Assembly: GCF_009389715.1 (NCBI RefSeq)
Contig: NW_024068224.1
Coordinates: 1 to 64,000, forward strand
Length of the DNA stretch: 64,000 nucleotides
Origin: Phoenix dactylifera
Lineage: Eukaryota; Streptophyta; Magnoliopsida; Arecales; Arecaceae
Direction: 5' to 3'
Part shown: piece after piece, positions 1 to 11,312 of the stretch
Position numbering within the stretch: the stretch's first letter is position 1
Layout of the letters: every line of letters starts with the position of its first letter
The notes under the pieces: generated by a model
Seen by the model: only the letters and a program-made list of their open reading frames with translations
What the model was told of the DNA's origin: nothing
The model's database searches: none
Position numbers and translations under genes: made by a program

Positions 1-404
1 TTTATTTTTTGATATATATATGATCTAGATAGTCAATATCTTTGAAGATACTGCCCATCTCTTTTCATCTTGGAAACCTATTATCTTGATAAAATCGTTC
101 CATCTTTTTGTCCCCTTCCATCTCTTATTTTTGGTCCCTACCACCCATCCTCCATCTTAATCTTATATTGGATGGTTGGCTCTCTTTTTACCTCCATTTT
201 TCAAATGAAGATCGTCGAGCTTTACTGCTCCTCATTTTCAAGCGCGCGCACATGCATGGTATAGATAATCCATATATTCAAAATTGACAAGAATAAATAC
301 ACGAGTCTTAAAGTCCCTTACTATCATGTTGAAATGAATCTTTATTAGGTTGCTAATCTAAACAATGTGCTGGTATTTAACCTATTCTTGCATTTAAGAA
401 GAAA

Positions 405-570
405 TAGTCTTGGTGCAATGGTAAGGTATCTTCTTTTGATCTGTATCTTATGGATTCAAAACATAGAAACAGACTCTTCGTACGTGGGAGTAAAACTACT
501 TACATCTAACCTTCAATAGATACTGCAGCGATGAGAATCTCATGTACTGAGATGCCCATTCTAAGGAGAG
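405..570 (+). mobile_element. Au-like SINE remnant
   Basis: A stretch of about 165 bp resembles the plant Au SINE family. It starts with a box-A-like TGGTGCAATGGTAAGG at 411 and has a box-B-like GGATTCAAAAC about 45 bp later. A GAAACAGACTCTT block follows, and the tail ends near GAGATGCCCATTC. Such elements are non-autonomous retroposons with an internal RNA polymerase III promoter, mobilised by LINE enzymes. The copy is diverged, and no clear target-site duplication was identified. The family assignment is from memory of the consensus. Confidence 0.55.
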
Positions 571-1065
571 AGAAATAGCATATCTAGATTGCAAATGGGC
601 TAGAGCCTATAGTAGTAGTGTTTTATGACCATGATTAGAACCCTAGATCTCTTCCATAAACAAGTCCTTTAAAAAGCAGTGCCGACTAGCTAAGATGAAT
701 TTGGTTTATAAATTGGGTTGGTTAATGGACGTATTTTATAAATAGATAAGTTTGAGTTAATTATAAAAGCATTGCGTGTGAGGACATAAACAGGCCGAAC
801 ACGCGAGAATTGCATCCTTGGCCCACTACCTTGTTTGTCCCTACTTGCTGTTGCCCATTTGCTATACTTTCATTTGTATATTTGATAAATAAGTAATTAA
901 GCAGTTATCAATGTATATATATTATATACAAATATCAAATCAGAGGGAGCACTAGTTTACTTCAGGCGTGATGCATTAGACATGACAACATGCATGAATT
1001 CTGATTGGAATGTGCGTGTGTGTGTGTGTGTCTTTTTATTTATTTATTTATTTTTTTTATTTAAG

Positions 1066-1545
1066 GTAGAGTGATGGCAAAAGTGGCCCTATGATTTCTT
1101 CTTGTGTTTGCTAACTGGACAGTTGGTAGAAAAAATTGCCTCTCCATACTAAAGATTGAACATTGAACATACGATAGGAGTGCTAAAAAAAAAAAGGAAG
1201 AGTGACGGCGAAAGCGCCCCTATGATTTCTTCTTATATTTGCTAACTGGACAGCAGTAGAGACAATTGCCTCTCCATACGAAAGATTAAAGATATGATCA
1301 GAGTAAAACAAAAAAAAAGAAAAAGGAAAGAAAGAGTGATGGCGAAAGCGGCTCTTATAATTTTTTTCTTATGTTTGCTAACTGGACGGTGGACAATTAC
1401 CTCTCCATACAAAAATTGAAGGTATGATTGGAATTAAAAAAAAAAAGAATGATGGCAAAAGCTATGTTTTCTTCTTGTGTTTGCTATAGGACAGTGGTAG
1501 AGCCAATTGCCTTCCTATATAAAAGATTGAAGGTACGATGGGAAT
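1066..1545. repeat. four-unit degenerate tandem repeat, about 130 bp period
   Basis: Four successive units each contain GTGATGGC(A/G)AAAG, then a TTTCTTCTT...TTTGCTAACTGGAC block, then ATTGCCTCTCCATAC and AAAGATTGAA, and end in an A-rich tract. Units begin near 1070, 1201, 1336 and 1447. The A-rich linkers suggest repeated duplication of a retroposed or A-tailed segment. No coding potential is seen. Confidence 0.75.
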
Positions 1546-3446
1546 ATCAATAAAAGAGACTGTTCGCCCTCTACGCTAGCTACTAATAGTCTTCCTTGTA
1601 TAGGATTTTCTGGTTCTTTAACAATCGTCCTGTGATTAGATGTGAGAATTTAAATATCCACTTGTCTCATTAGGAGTGAATCCAAACCCATTTAGCTGAC
1701 ACGACCCGTCAAACTGATTCATCCGGTTCACGCCATGGGGTGCAGGTCAACTAATAGGGAAGAGACGGCGCACCCATCACAAAAAGAAGGCATTTGTAGA
1801 AATATATTTAAAATATATATTATCAGCCAAAATGAGTAGAGCTGAAATTCTACGAGAGTGCAGAAGAGGTGGTTTTGTAGAATTCAAATTTAATGATAGT
1901 ATATCAGGGTCAAAATCATTGAATATAACTTACATTATAAGAAATATCTAAAAATTAAATTTATATATTTTAATAGTTTTTAACTTAATTATTAAGCAGA
2001 TATCAAAATAAATGATTTTAATAATATGATACTATATTTTATTATGATCAAACCATTAAAAGTAATCTAGTACTGAATTTAAATCTACGGATCATAATTT
2101 GTAAAATATATAATTTTAATTTATATGCATTATCATATATTTTACTATATTAATACAATTGATATTGTTTATTTTTGTATCCTTTAGATGTATAAATTTT
2201 AGTCTACAAAAATATACATTAATTTTGATTTCAAAATATTTTTGTCCTATAAATTATATTTAGTGCTCCAAATCTTGAATTTAGATCATCTATTGTTAAT
2301 TTTGAAAGCGAGAGGACCATCTCAGCAATCCTCTTGAAAGCACCTTAGTTCTATTTTGTTATAATTTGACTAATGAGTAAATATAAGTTATTTGACAGAT
2401 TGTAACATGGAGTTTGGACATCTCATTAAAAAGAATATATAAGTCGTTCTTTAAGCTTGTGGTGGCATCTAAAATTTACTTAGGGCTATCTCATTTATAC
2501 TATAGGTTGCTTCTTTAGTTATATTATCAGCCAATATCTTTAATTCTTAATTAAAAAATAGATATTCATTATTTGTAACAGCAAAAATGGAATATGAGAG
2601 AAGTTGTAGGAACAATGCAAATCTGTGAGAAAAATAGCCTACTCAGACGACAAAAAACCTAATGCTACATGGACCTAAAACTATTAAACATGCAAGTAGA
2701 TTAGTTGCAAATTAGGTACCTCAAGTCATAGGACCACTTAACCTAACTTGAACCCAACCCGACCCAAACCTGACATCACTACATCTCAAGATATTTGAAA
2801 AATTGCTACATATCTACCTATAAGAGGTTATTTGTAAAGCGGATAGACAGTGTATACTTTTGATTTTCAAACCAACTTTTCCAAACATCAAGCAGGCCAG
2901 GTTTGAATTTTTATTTTTCTTTTTCTTGCTTCATTTGGTTTGTCATTATTGTCAAGAGAAAAGTTTAAGCAGTTGTTACGTAGGCCATTAGATTGCTAGT
3001 TAGGATTGTGTCATACTCTTAAACAGATAAAAATTACTTAAATGAGTCAACCGACTTCCACCATTCATGTTGCTTTATTAAATGCCACATTTTATTATGC
3101 AAATACAAAGGAATCAATTTTAATACAACACACGAGGTGAATGATTTTGAGCTACAAAGGTGATATTTGGTTTGCGGTGATGACTCCAAGATCTACCATG
3201 ATATGGAGGGAGATGATAAGATTACCATATTTTGTAGTGCTACAGTATTTCTATGTAGCAGTGATCCCAAATTATCTATATTCTTAAATTATTATCCAAC
3301 CTAGTAATATTAAACCTATCCTTAATTCCTTCAGCACCTATGCTAGTTTGTCGACTTGGAGTTTGTCCGCTTGGAGCCAGCAATGCCGGCCGGTTCGGAG
3401 GCCCACCTCCATCCAAAACGATATTGGGCAGGTAAACTCGAGCGAA
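1546..3446. other. AT-rich intergenic region
   Basis: About 1.9 kb of AT-rich sequence shows no supportable gene. A block rich in GACCC/AACCC words at 2740-2780 looks like degraded transposon sequence. The last few hundred bases are the likely promoter of the downstream RING-finger gene, but no convincing TATA box or cis element could be fixed. Confidence 0.5.
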
Positions 3447-3986
3447 ATGGCCGAGGAAGGTCATTTTCCTCCCCTCTTAAGTTCTCAAAGGCTTTTCCAC
3501 TGGAGCAACCCCTACCTAAAATCAGTAAAAGAAGCCATGATAGAGAACTTATACTACCAGACGAGTCCCAGCGGCCCTTCCTCCGACGATGAATTTACAG
3601 TTAAAATATTGGTAGGCTTCTTCTGTACGTTGTCGATACTTCTCTGCTGCTGCTTCTGCGGCCAACACCATTCCGATGAGGGCCAACAAGATCGACAAAT
3701 AGAGTCTAGCACTAACTCCGCCCCCACCACCACCGGTGATAATAGGCTTGATTCGGCGGTCCCTTCATCGCTGCCGGCATTCATCTACTCCACTGCTCAT
3801 GAAGGAAGGCTGGAGTGCTCGCTGTGCCTGACGGAGTTCAAAGACGGCGACGTGGGTCGTTTCCTCCCGAGATGTTGCCATGGTTTCCACAAAGATTGTG
3901 TCGATGTGTGGCTCAACTCTCACTCAACCTGCCCGCTTTGTCGAAGCAGTACTGTTGAACTTGGAACTCCCGACTTGGCTGTCTGA
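3447..3986 (+). CDS. RING-H2 finger protein, ATL-type E3 ubiquitin ligase
   Basis: Likely a membrane-anchored E3 ubiquitin ligase that recruits an E2 enzyme through its RING-H2 domain. The 179-residue product has a hydrophobic segment (about residues 52-70, ending LLCCCFCG) and a serine/proline-rich linker. The RING-H2 near the C-terminus begins CSLCLTEF and continues with [10 protein letters not shown] and CPLC, which supply the Cys and His zinc ligands in ATL spacing. The frame stays open upstream to 3348 but without an ATG, so the ATG at 3447 was chosen; a second in-frame ATG at 3537, just before the membrane segment, is also possible and would resemble the neighbouring paralogue. The gene is intronless, as is usual for ATL genes. 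The region around the RING is very similar to the gene at 6223-6630, implying tandem duplication. The substrate is unknown. Confidence 0.85.
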   Translation: MAEEGHFPPLLSSQRLFHWSNPYLKSVKEAMIENLYYQTSPSGPSSDDEFTVKILVGFFCTLSILLCCCFCGQHHSDEGQQDRQIESSTNSAPTTTGDNRLDSAVPSSLPAFIYSTAHEGRLECSLCLTEFKDGDVGRFLPRCCHGFHKDCVDVWLNSHSTCPLCRSSTVELGTPDLAV

Positions 3987-6222
3987 CGGTTTTCAACCTG
4001 GATTCCACGTAGAATTCTCACTGTGGCTTCTAGGCTTCTTTTTTCTTGTTTTTTTTTTCTTCTGATGACCTGCTTCATTAATCTGTTTCATATGCTTAAT
4101 AAAACAATAAAAAGGCTTATAATCTTCACATTGATTCATGCAATCTTTATTACTTGTATGCTTTTAAATTTTTATTATATAGGCTCTTCTTACTGAATAT
4201 GATCTATGTATAGAGATTGTGGCGGTTGGATGGATCAGTTTTCCCATCTTCTATATCAGAGAGTGAGAGAGATATTGTGATGGAGCTTTTTTAATTTTCC
4301 TTCTCTCGAGAATAATTAATGTGGGGGAAGATTTTCTCTCTCACAAAAAATGGGGCAGCTTACTAAGTTGGAATCTGAATAAATGAAATGTAGTCAAATT
4401 AAGTCCTTGCATGTGATTAAAGTACTTGTTTTTCTTGAACAAGTATACTGCTTTGCTCCTCAAAAATTGGTGGAAAATGAGAAGTCCTCCTGATATTGCA
4501 ACAAATTAAATATATTTTACATGATGTTCAGAGGAACCTAAGGTTCCATTATCCTGATTTTGAGGGATATGATAAATAACCTTTGTAGCTTTTTATTACT
4601 CATAAAATCGAAAAAAACAATGAATTCTTAATTAACTCCTCCACTCTCTCAAATTCATCCTAAACTACTCGATTTTGTTTCTAGATATATTTACTTAAAA
4701 TGGAACAATTGCCAAGAAGATATTGTTAGGTTGCTAGAAATATGGCAAATCTTAATAAATCTTAAGATTTGGATCTCCTTGTAGCAAATGCTCAGATGTC
4801 ATATATAATAGGTCATGATTAGATCACAACCAAAACTGAAACACATAACCTCCATCGAGTGAAAAAACGGTAATCTCGACTCCCGTGTTATTGGGTTTAC
4901 AGTAAGAAAAAAAAGCAGTTGGCACACATGATGCTTGTAGTCAAAATTGAGCCTTGGCGAAGGCCGGGCCAGTTTGCGGTTGAATTCTGAGCTTGGGCCT
5001 AGACAGTTCAGCCCAACCCAACATAAAGCTTGACTCAGAGCCCGATCCGGGTCAACCCACCCCAATATTTTAACCCCCTACATCCCACCTTTCTAGCCCC
5101 TCTCGAAGTCTCTATGTCTCGTTCAATCCATCTATTCTCTCTCTCTCTCTCCTCCAAGGCTTTACCAAAAATTGCTAGCCGGATGGTATTATTTGAATTT
5201 CTTAATTCTGCATAAATCCCAAGATCTATCTACTTAATAACCGATATAGGACTAAAGACATACCCGCACGAGTCCTCGCAATTTTTCTCTTTCAATCTCC
5301 TCTTCCGCTCTTGATCTCCATTTCTTTCCTCTCTCTCTCAATCTCTCTCCTTTTCTTCGATCTCCATTTTCATCTATTCTTTTCTCTCTCTACTCCTCTT
5401 GTCTCGCCTCCCTTGTCTCTCATATTCATGGCTCATAGGAAGGAAGGCCAATCGTGCAGCAAGCGGCATTTTTTTTGTTTTCGGGGAGGGGGTGTATAGG
5501 GTTAGGATTCATGATTCTGGCTGGGCTAGGTTCGATCGGATCAGGGCCCATTTGGCTTCAGGCCAGACTCGGCTCCCAAGTCAGGATGGAGCTGGTAAAA
5601 TTTATCAGGTTTGCGCCCGGCTTAATGCCTAATTTTAAACGAAAACGTGGCTTTGCCCGTCCAGTTTCAACCCTACCCGTAGCTAATTTTTAAAGGAAAG
5701 TATAATAGGACTTGATATGTCATCTCCGTACGTATTTCTCTTGTTTTTGTCCTTGTGGAAAGGAATGAACTAATTGATGGCCTGCTCAAGAATTTGCATT
5801 GAAGAATTTGTGTTATTAACAGAATGAATTTGGTGGGAGTGAAACTAAAATGGATATTGGTGATGAAATTTAGATCATATAGGTCACAGCACCTAACATA
5901 AGCGGTGTCTTTTCTTCTGTTTATTGTCCTTTGTTAAGAATATTGTACTGGAGAATGACAGCATACTAATAATTAGGAACAAGCCAGCCCCCTTGCTTAC
6001 GAGCTAATGATATCCGAGCAGTTTGCAGGTCCTTTTCTTCTTTCTCCACCGAATTAAAGAAAAACGCAAGCCAACCATATCATAGAGAAAATTCCAGGCA
6101 AGTGGTCGTTTTCCTCCTCTTCCCTTCTCCATTCTTCAATGCCTCTTCCACCAACTCATCCCTTCCTTGAACCCTAACCCATTCCACCTCTATAGTAAAT
6201 ACCATCTTAACAAAAGGAAGCC
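3987..6222. other. intergenic region between the two RING-H2 genes
   Basis: About 2.2 kb with no supportable gene. It contains the presumed 3' UTR of the first RING gene (AATAAAA-like words near 4098) and pyrimidine-rich tracts at 5130-5155 and 5285-5420. Two G/C-rich patches (about 4940-5060 and 5510-5690) with GGCCCA/GGGCTT words resemble degraded transposon ends. Short open frames here lack recognisable domains. Confidence 0.5.
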
Positions 6223-6630
6223 ATGAGCCAACTCACTTTCGGAGAAATGATCTTAGTCTCGAGCTGTACAACCTTCTTTGCATGCCTAATCTTCCTCTGC
6301 TGTTGCTATCGCTGCCTTCTTTCGTGCCAGGACCGACCGGAGTACTGGCGAGCAAGCGCCGCCACCTCGGCGGCTGCCGCCTCCTCAAATGATCATAGGC
6401 TGGACCCCCAAGTCCGGTCATCGCTACCAATTTTCGTGTACTCTTCGATGGCTCGTGAGGAGAATCTGGAGTGCGCCGTGTGCCTAACGGAGTTCCAAGA
6501 GGGCGATCAGGGCCGACTCCTTCCGGGATGTCGCCATAGCTTTCATGCAGCGTGTGTTGACATGTGGCTCGGCTCTCATTCAACCTGCCCGCTCTGCCGT
6601 GCCACCGTAGTATCAGAGACTCCCGGCTAG
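6223..6630 (+). CDS. RING-H2 finger protein, ATL-type E3 ubiquitin ligase
   Basis: An intronless 135-residue paralogue of the gene 2.2 kb upstream. After a nine-residue leader, residues 10-30 form a hydrophobic membrane segment ending in a Cys-rich LCCCYRC stretch, which matches the ATL layout of an N-terminal anchor and a cytosolic RING. The RING-H2 domain lies near residues 84-126, beginning CAVCLTEF, then [23 protein letters not shown] and the end of the domain; all eight zinc ligands are present. By family knowledge it is an E3 ubiquitin ligase of membranes, often elicitor- or stress-responsive. The start is the first in-frame ATG, directly before the membrane segment, and the product is short compared with many ATLs (150-400 residues). 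Confidence 0.9.
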   Translation: MSQLTFGEMILVSSCTTFFACLIFLCCCYRCLLSCQDRPEYWRASAATSAAAASSNDHRLDPQVRSSLPIFVYSSMAREENLECAVCLTEFQEGDQGRLLPGCRHSFHAACVDMWLGSHSTCPLCRATVVSETPG

Positions 6631-9600
6631 GCCATTGGAGGTCCGCTTGTTTGAGAAACACGGTACTGCAGAGTGCTGTGCAGGAGGAGATGGACGGCCA
6701 TCAAATAATCTTCCACTCACTGGCATTTGTATTATTTGATGGATTTTAATCTCCTTTCAATGATCTTCCTTCACGGATTGTAATGGAACTTGAAGAAAAA
6801 TGTAAATGAAGTGGTTGTTTGAAAAGTTGGTGGCTTTTCCCATCTCAGACTTCAAAAAAAAAAAGAAAAAAGGTCATTGTTTGGGATGATGGGGGTGGTT
6901 TTCCAAAGGACCGACAGCGTGAAGATGAGCAGAGGCTTGGCTGTATACGAAGCATGAAAAAGCAATTGCCCATTTCCCCTGCTCACGGTTACTTCGGTTT
7001 TATCGCAGATGTTTGCCTTTGTGGTAAATGGCAACTTACATTTATAAGCAGAGGTGAAGTTTTAGTATTTGTCCGCATGGATTCAGTAAAGAGGCCCCAT
7101 GAATTAGCCGGGTTACGTCAGGCAAGGTCCGCAAGACATGCCCTATTTGAATTGGATAAGCAAAGCTTTTAGCTTTAAAAATATATAATCTGTCTGCTGC
7201 AACTTAGTCATAAGTGCAAGCATCGACCATAACTTAGTCATAAGAACTAAGTGGTGTGGGACGGCAGATGCAAGAAGTCAGATACTGCAAATATATGTGA
7301 TTCGGTTCGTAACAATAGCTATTCACTGTTTGTGAAAAATCTTATTATGGTTTATTTTTATCAGTTTGGCAGTTTTGAGGAGAGCCAATGGCCTTTTTCA
7401 TTGGAGAATGTCTTGAGCTCATTGATTTGATGGCTTCGTGTTTAAACTTTGGATATATTTTCCTATATATGGAGTGTGGAAGGAATAGCTATAAGAAATG
7501 CATTCACCTGTCGGTTGCTCTCTCTCTCTCTCTCTCTCTCTCTCTAACATTTTAATTTTTTTGGGGAATGAAAAGCCTTCCACCCTCGTCAGGGAAAATA
7601 CCCCTAGCTTTCATGCGCTTGAGCCATAAAAGAGCCTCGTTTACAAGACCCGCCTTCCTGTAGACATCGATGAAGATGATTCGGCCATAGTCATTGGCTA
7701 AATCCAGCAGAATGTAGGTGGGTGGACGACTACCCCCCGCTGCTTAGAGATATTTGTACTATGGTCTATGGTAGGATGGCCCTATAGATGAAGCATATAT
7801 ATAAAAAATCCAACAGGGCGGCCAATTGGGTGGCATGCTATGTGGCCAACCACTCCGGAGATACTCTTTATGTTGGAGAGAGAGGGCTACCTGGTGCACT
7901 CCTAGATCTACTATTTTTCCACTTTTTTTGGCTGTATCCTGCCTATAATGTATGATACATCCGTCTTAGCAAAAAAAAAAAAGGAAAAAAAAGAAGAAGA
8001 GAAAAAGCCTTCCACCGATGTTCCCCATGAAGCCCAAGAATGGTGGATGTGGAGAAGATGGCTGATTTTTAGGCACCTACCCAGCTTTCCCTCTTTTATA
8101 GCAAATATGCAGCAGATGGTTGAATTTTGGGCACCTACTCAGCCTGACCAATCTTATACATGCCTTTGATTTTGTTGGCGCCCAAGATAGACTGTATTTC
8201 CTTTCTCTGGTTTGATGGTTCGGATGTTATTTTGGCTTTGATAGGATTTATTTTGTTGTCTTTTATTGAATTTCTAAGTTTCTATGCTGTAGATTGTTCA
8301 TATTGGATGTTGATATTGTCTTCTATTATGCTTGGATGTTGAAATGCTATATTTTTGTAGTGTTCCTTTTAAAAATGTTACTGGTCTCTCCCTAAATTAA
8401 CAAGTTAGTAAATTAGCCAAGTTGGCTAGCCGGTTAGGAGCTTACTAGAGCTAGTAAGAAAAAGAGAAAAGAGAGGGAATTAAAAAGAGGAGAAAGAGAG
8501 GGATAAGGGGTGTGTCAACCCTTGTACATGTTGTTAGTGCCCAGGCTTGGAAGGAAGCCCAAGCCTAAACTGCTAGGGGCCTCCCCAAATTCTAAGGAGT
8601 TGGACCTTATCTTCTCTCCTTGGTGGGTTCTCCTTGTTAAAACCTGGAAGTGGTGGTGGAGGGGATGAGTATTTTAAGGCTCCAAGATTTTGGGGCTTGG
8701 GTGAAGAAGATTTTTCTATAGTGGGTAAAGATTCTAAGACTACTAAAGAGAGATGACGAGGGTTAGGAGAGGGATGAGAACTAGTACTAAAACTTGGGAG
8801 CTTTCTTACTTGGTTGGTCCTCTCTTCATGAATAAGGGGGTTTATATGGAAGGAGTTTGGATTGAAAGCACTACTTGTATGAAAAGTTAGCTAAATAGAG
8901 AGGATTTTGTCTTAGCTCATCTAAGTGGTGAGATTAGGAGGGAGAAAGTGTGGAAGGATGACCATGGTGACTACATAAACCAAAAGGTTGTATCAGCTAG
9001 GATTTATTTGTTTGAAATAAGGGGTGGAAATAAGGTGGCAATTGCTGGTTAGATTCATCTCAGGATAAGACTAAGGTTAGGTTTCTAAACATAGAATAAG
9101 AAAGTGCATAATAAAAGGATAATTGAACATGGGATATCATGATGCTTGCATGGCATGAATGGAGATGGCTGTCAGCATGGGTGAAGAAATATTGGCTATA
9201 GCTAAATGAAACAAGAGGTTAGAGGTGTGAAGCAAGCACATAAGAAAATTGTGTATAAGAATTTGGCTTTTCATAGGCTATTCGGCTATATAGCTCCCAA
9301 ATATATTTAAATTTGTAAGACCTAGAGAGCTAATATGGGCTTCAAATTATTAGTAGTTGAGGAACATGAAAAATAGATAAAGATGAAGTAAATCTGGGGC
9401 AGGTTTTGGTTGGGGTGATTCAATCCCTAGGGTTCAATCAATACGAGATAGATCATACTTGGCCCAATCGAGCTATAAATTAGACTTAGGTAAGGCTAAT
9501 AGTTTGTGTTATTTATACGGTTCAAACATAGGTTGGCTATAGTTTAGGCTTGGGTTGGCTCCGGATTGGGCTTGCATTGGCTATTCGTTGGGCTTGGGTT

Positions 9601-11312
9601 GGCTACGGGTTATGATTGAATTAGTTAGAGTCTAGGCTTGGGTAAAAATAATAGAGTAGGCTTGGATTTGGGATAAGTCAATCATGGGGGAAACTATTGG
9701 CTCAAAGGGAAGAATAAGGGTATTATTACCCTATTCTTTTAGGGCCAGGTTTGGAAATTTGTTGTCTCTATTCAATCTCTTGAGTGAGGTATTATTACAT
9801 CTTATTTGGTTCTCCAAATTGTTATTTATCGATTTGAAGTGCCTCACTCTTCTGCTTTTGATTAAAAGTCGTGATTTATGATCTTAAGATGAACACATGG
9901 TAATTATCCACATATTTTAGGAAAAAAGTTAGGTACTTGAGCCATGCCTTACCACATCATTCTGACATCACTTGGATGTATATGTAGACATTATTAAAGC
10001 TTAATAGGCCGCTCAAGCCACAAGCTACTAGCAATACAGCATAAGGGCTCCCCATTCTTCCTACATTTTCCAGGGGCGCTCAAGAGAAGGGAGAAACATG
10101 ATGAATGCTTTGGAGAAAACAATGGTTCTCAGGATGAGGAAACATGAACAGCCTTGATGTACAAGAAATGAATAAAAGGATTTATCATTTACAATTTTCG
10201 ATAATGTATACACACTATTATCCATAGCTTAGATAATAACCATTGATGCAATTCTAATAGCCCTTAATCAACCATAAAATGACCATTATTCTGCCATTAT
10301 CCAATTATATAATGGTTGCTATAATGCCTTTCAAGGTTTTAGGAAATATTTTTTATAAATGCTTGACTGAGCAAAAAGTGCCCATTTTTTCTGAAAATGA
10401 TGCTAAATGCTGATTTTACTGGGTTCTGCTATTCGGAGATTTAGTCTTATAAAACTCTAGCATCAACTAGCTTCTTTATTTTTTTTTATCCCTTTTGATC
10501 GCAGAAATACTCTCCTATCAAAATTTCAGAAATATGCCACTCGACTAATGCATGGAATCAAAACATCCATGAACACAAGTAGAATGGCACCTGGAAGAAC
10601 CATTGGAAGATGAAATCATTCCAGGGGAAGTGCGGAACCACGGGACCACCGCAGAGAAAAAATTTCTTCACAGCCACTGGCCGACATTTCCATGTGCTCC
10701 CCACGCTTGGTGCTCAAGTGCCTTCATATGGTAATCATATCAAAATAAAAACACGAGTTGGCAATATTCTAATGAATTGCCAACCCACCACAAATTAAAG
10801 CACATTATTCCTATCATATTATATCCCAAATACTTTGGATCCATTTAAACCAAAGCATAACATAACTTTCAAGACATTAGATCATAGTTAGTGGCAACGT
10901 AGTTGGCCACTATGGGGAGACTAACAAAGCTGCAGATTGAGTAGCTTCGTGCTGTATGAATCATCTATTTAGCGCAAAAAGAAAAAAACACAGACACAGC
11001 ATAGCCACACTTAACTCTTTAATCACAACAGTAAAATAAATCATCACATCTTGTGAATTATGATTCCGATTGAGAAAAGCCATAGGGTATTTAGAGACTG
11101 GCAGGGGAGTGGAGTGAGAGGTCTCATAACGTCTTCCCCAGCGGCCTGCGGGGTTGAGAGAAAGGGGACGCAGTTGTCCGGCAAAAGGTGGGGATAGCGC
11201 CCCACCGGCCGTTACCTTTAACGGCTACTTTTTTCGAACGAAAGGCACATAATAGAGCAAAAAAGGAGCCCGGAAAACTCCCCCAAAATCCCCCAACCGA
11301 ACTCCTCTTCTC
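6631..11312. other. intergenic region upstream of the PHS1 gene
   Basis: About 4.7 kb without an intact gene. It holds a (CT)n run at 7519-7545, a PPR gene fragment (annotated separately) and an A-rich tract at 7972-8000. A stretch at 9480-9670 with recurring GGGCTTG and TTGGCT words looks like degraded transposon sequence. The last 200 bp before 11313 are GC-richer and are the likely core promoter and 5' UTR of the PHS1-type gene. Confidence 0.45.
7561..7716 (-). pseudogene. fragment of a pentatricopeptide-repeat (PPR) protein gene
   Basis: Read on the minus strand, about 50 codons give a PPR-like motif with VYRKAGLVNEALLWLKRMKA followed by RGIFPDE. This closely resembles a repeat of plant P-class PPR proteins such as the At1g73710 type, known from memory. 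The similarity starts and stops abruptly, no start codon or flanking repeats are visible, and the frame runs into A-rich DNA. It is best read as a captured or left-over gene fragment, not a functional gene. Confidence 0.6.

Noticed and set aside
3348..3446. Upstream extension of the first RING-H2 frame
   Set aside because: It has no ATG (the first codon is TTG) and no family similarity, so it was left out of the gene model.
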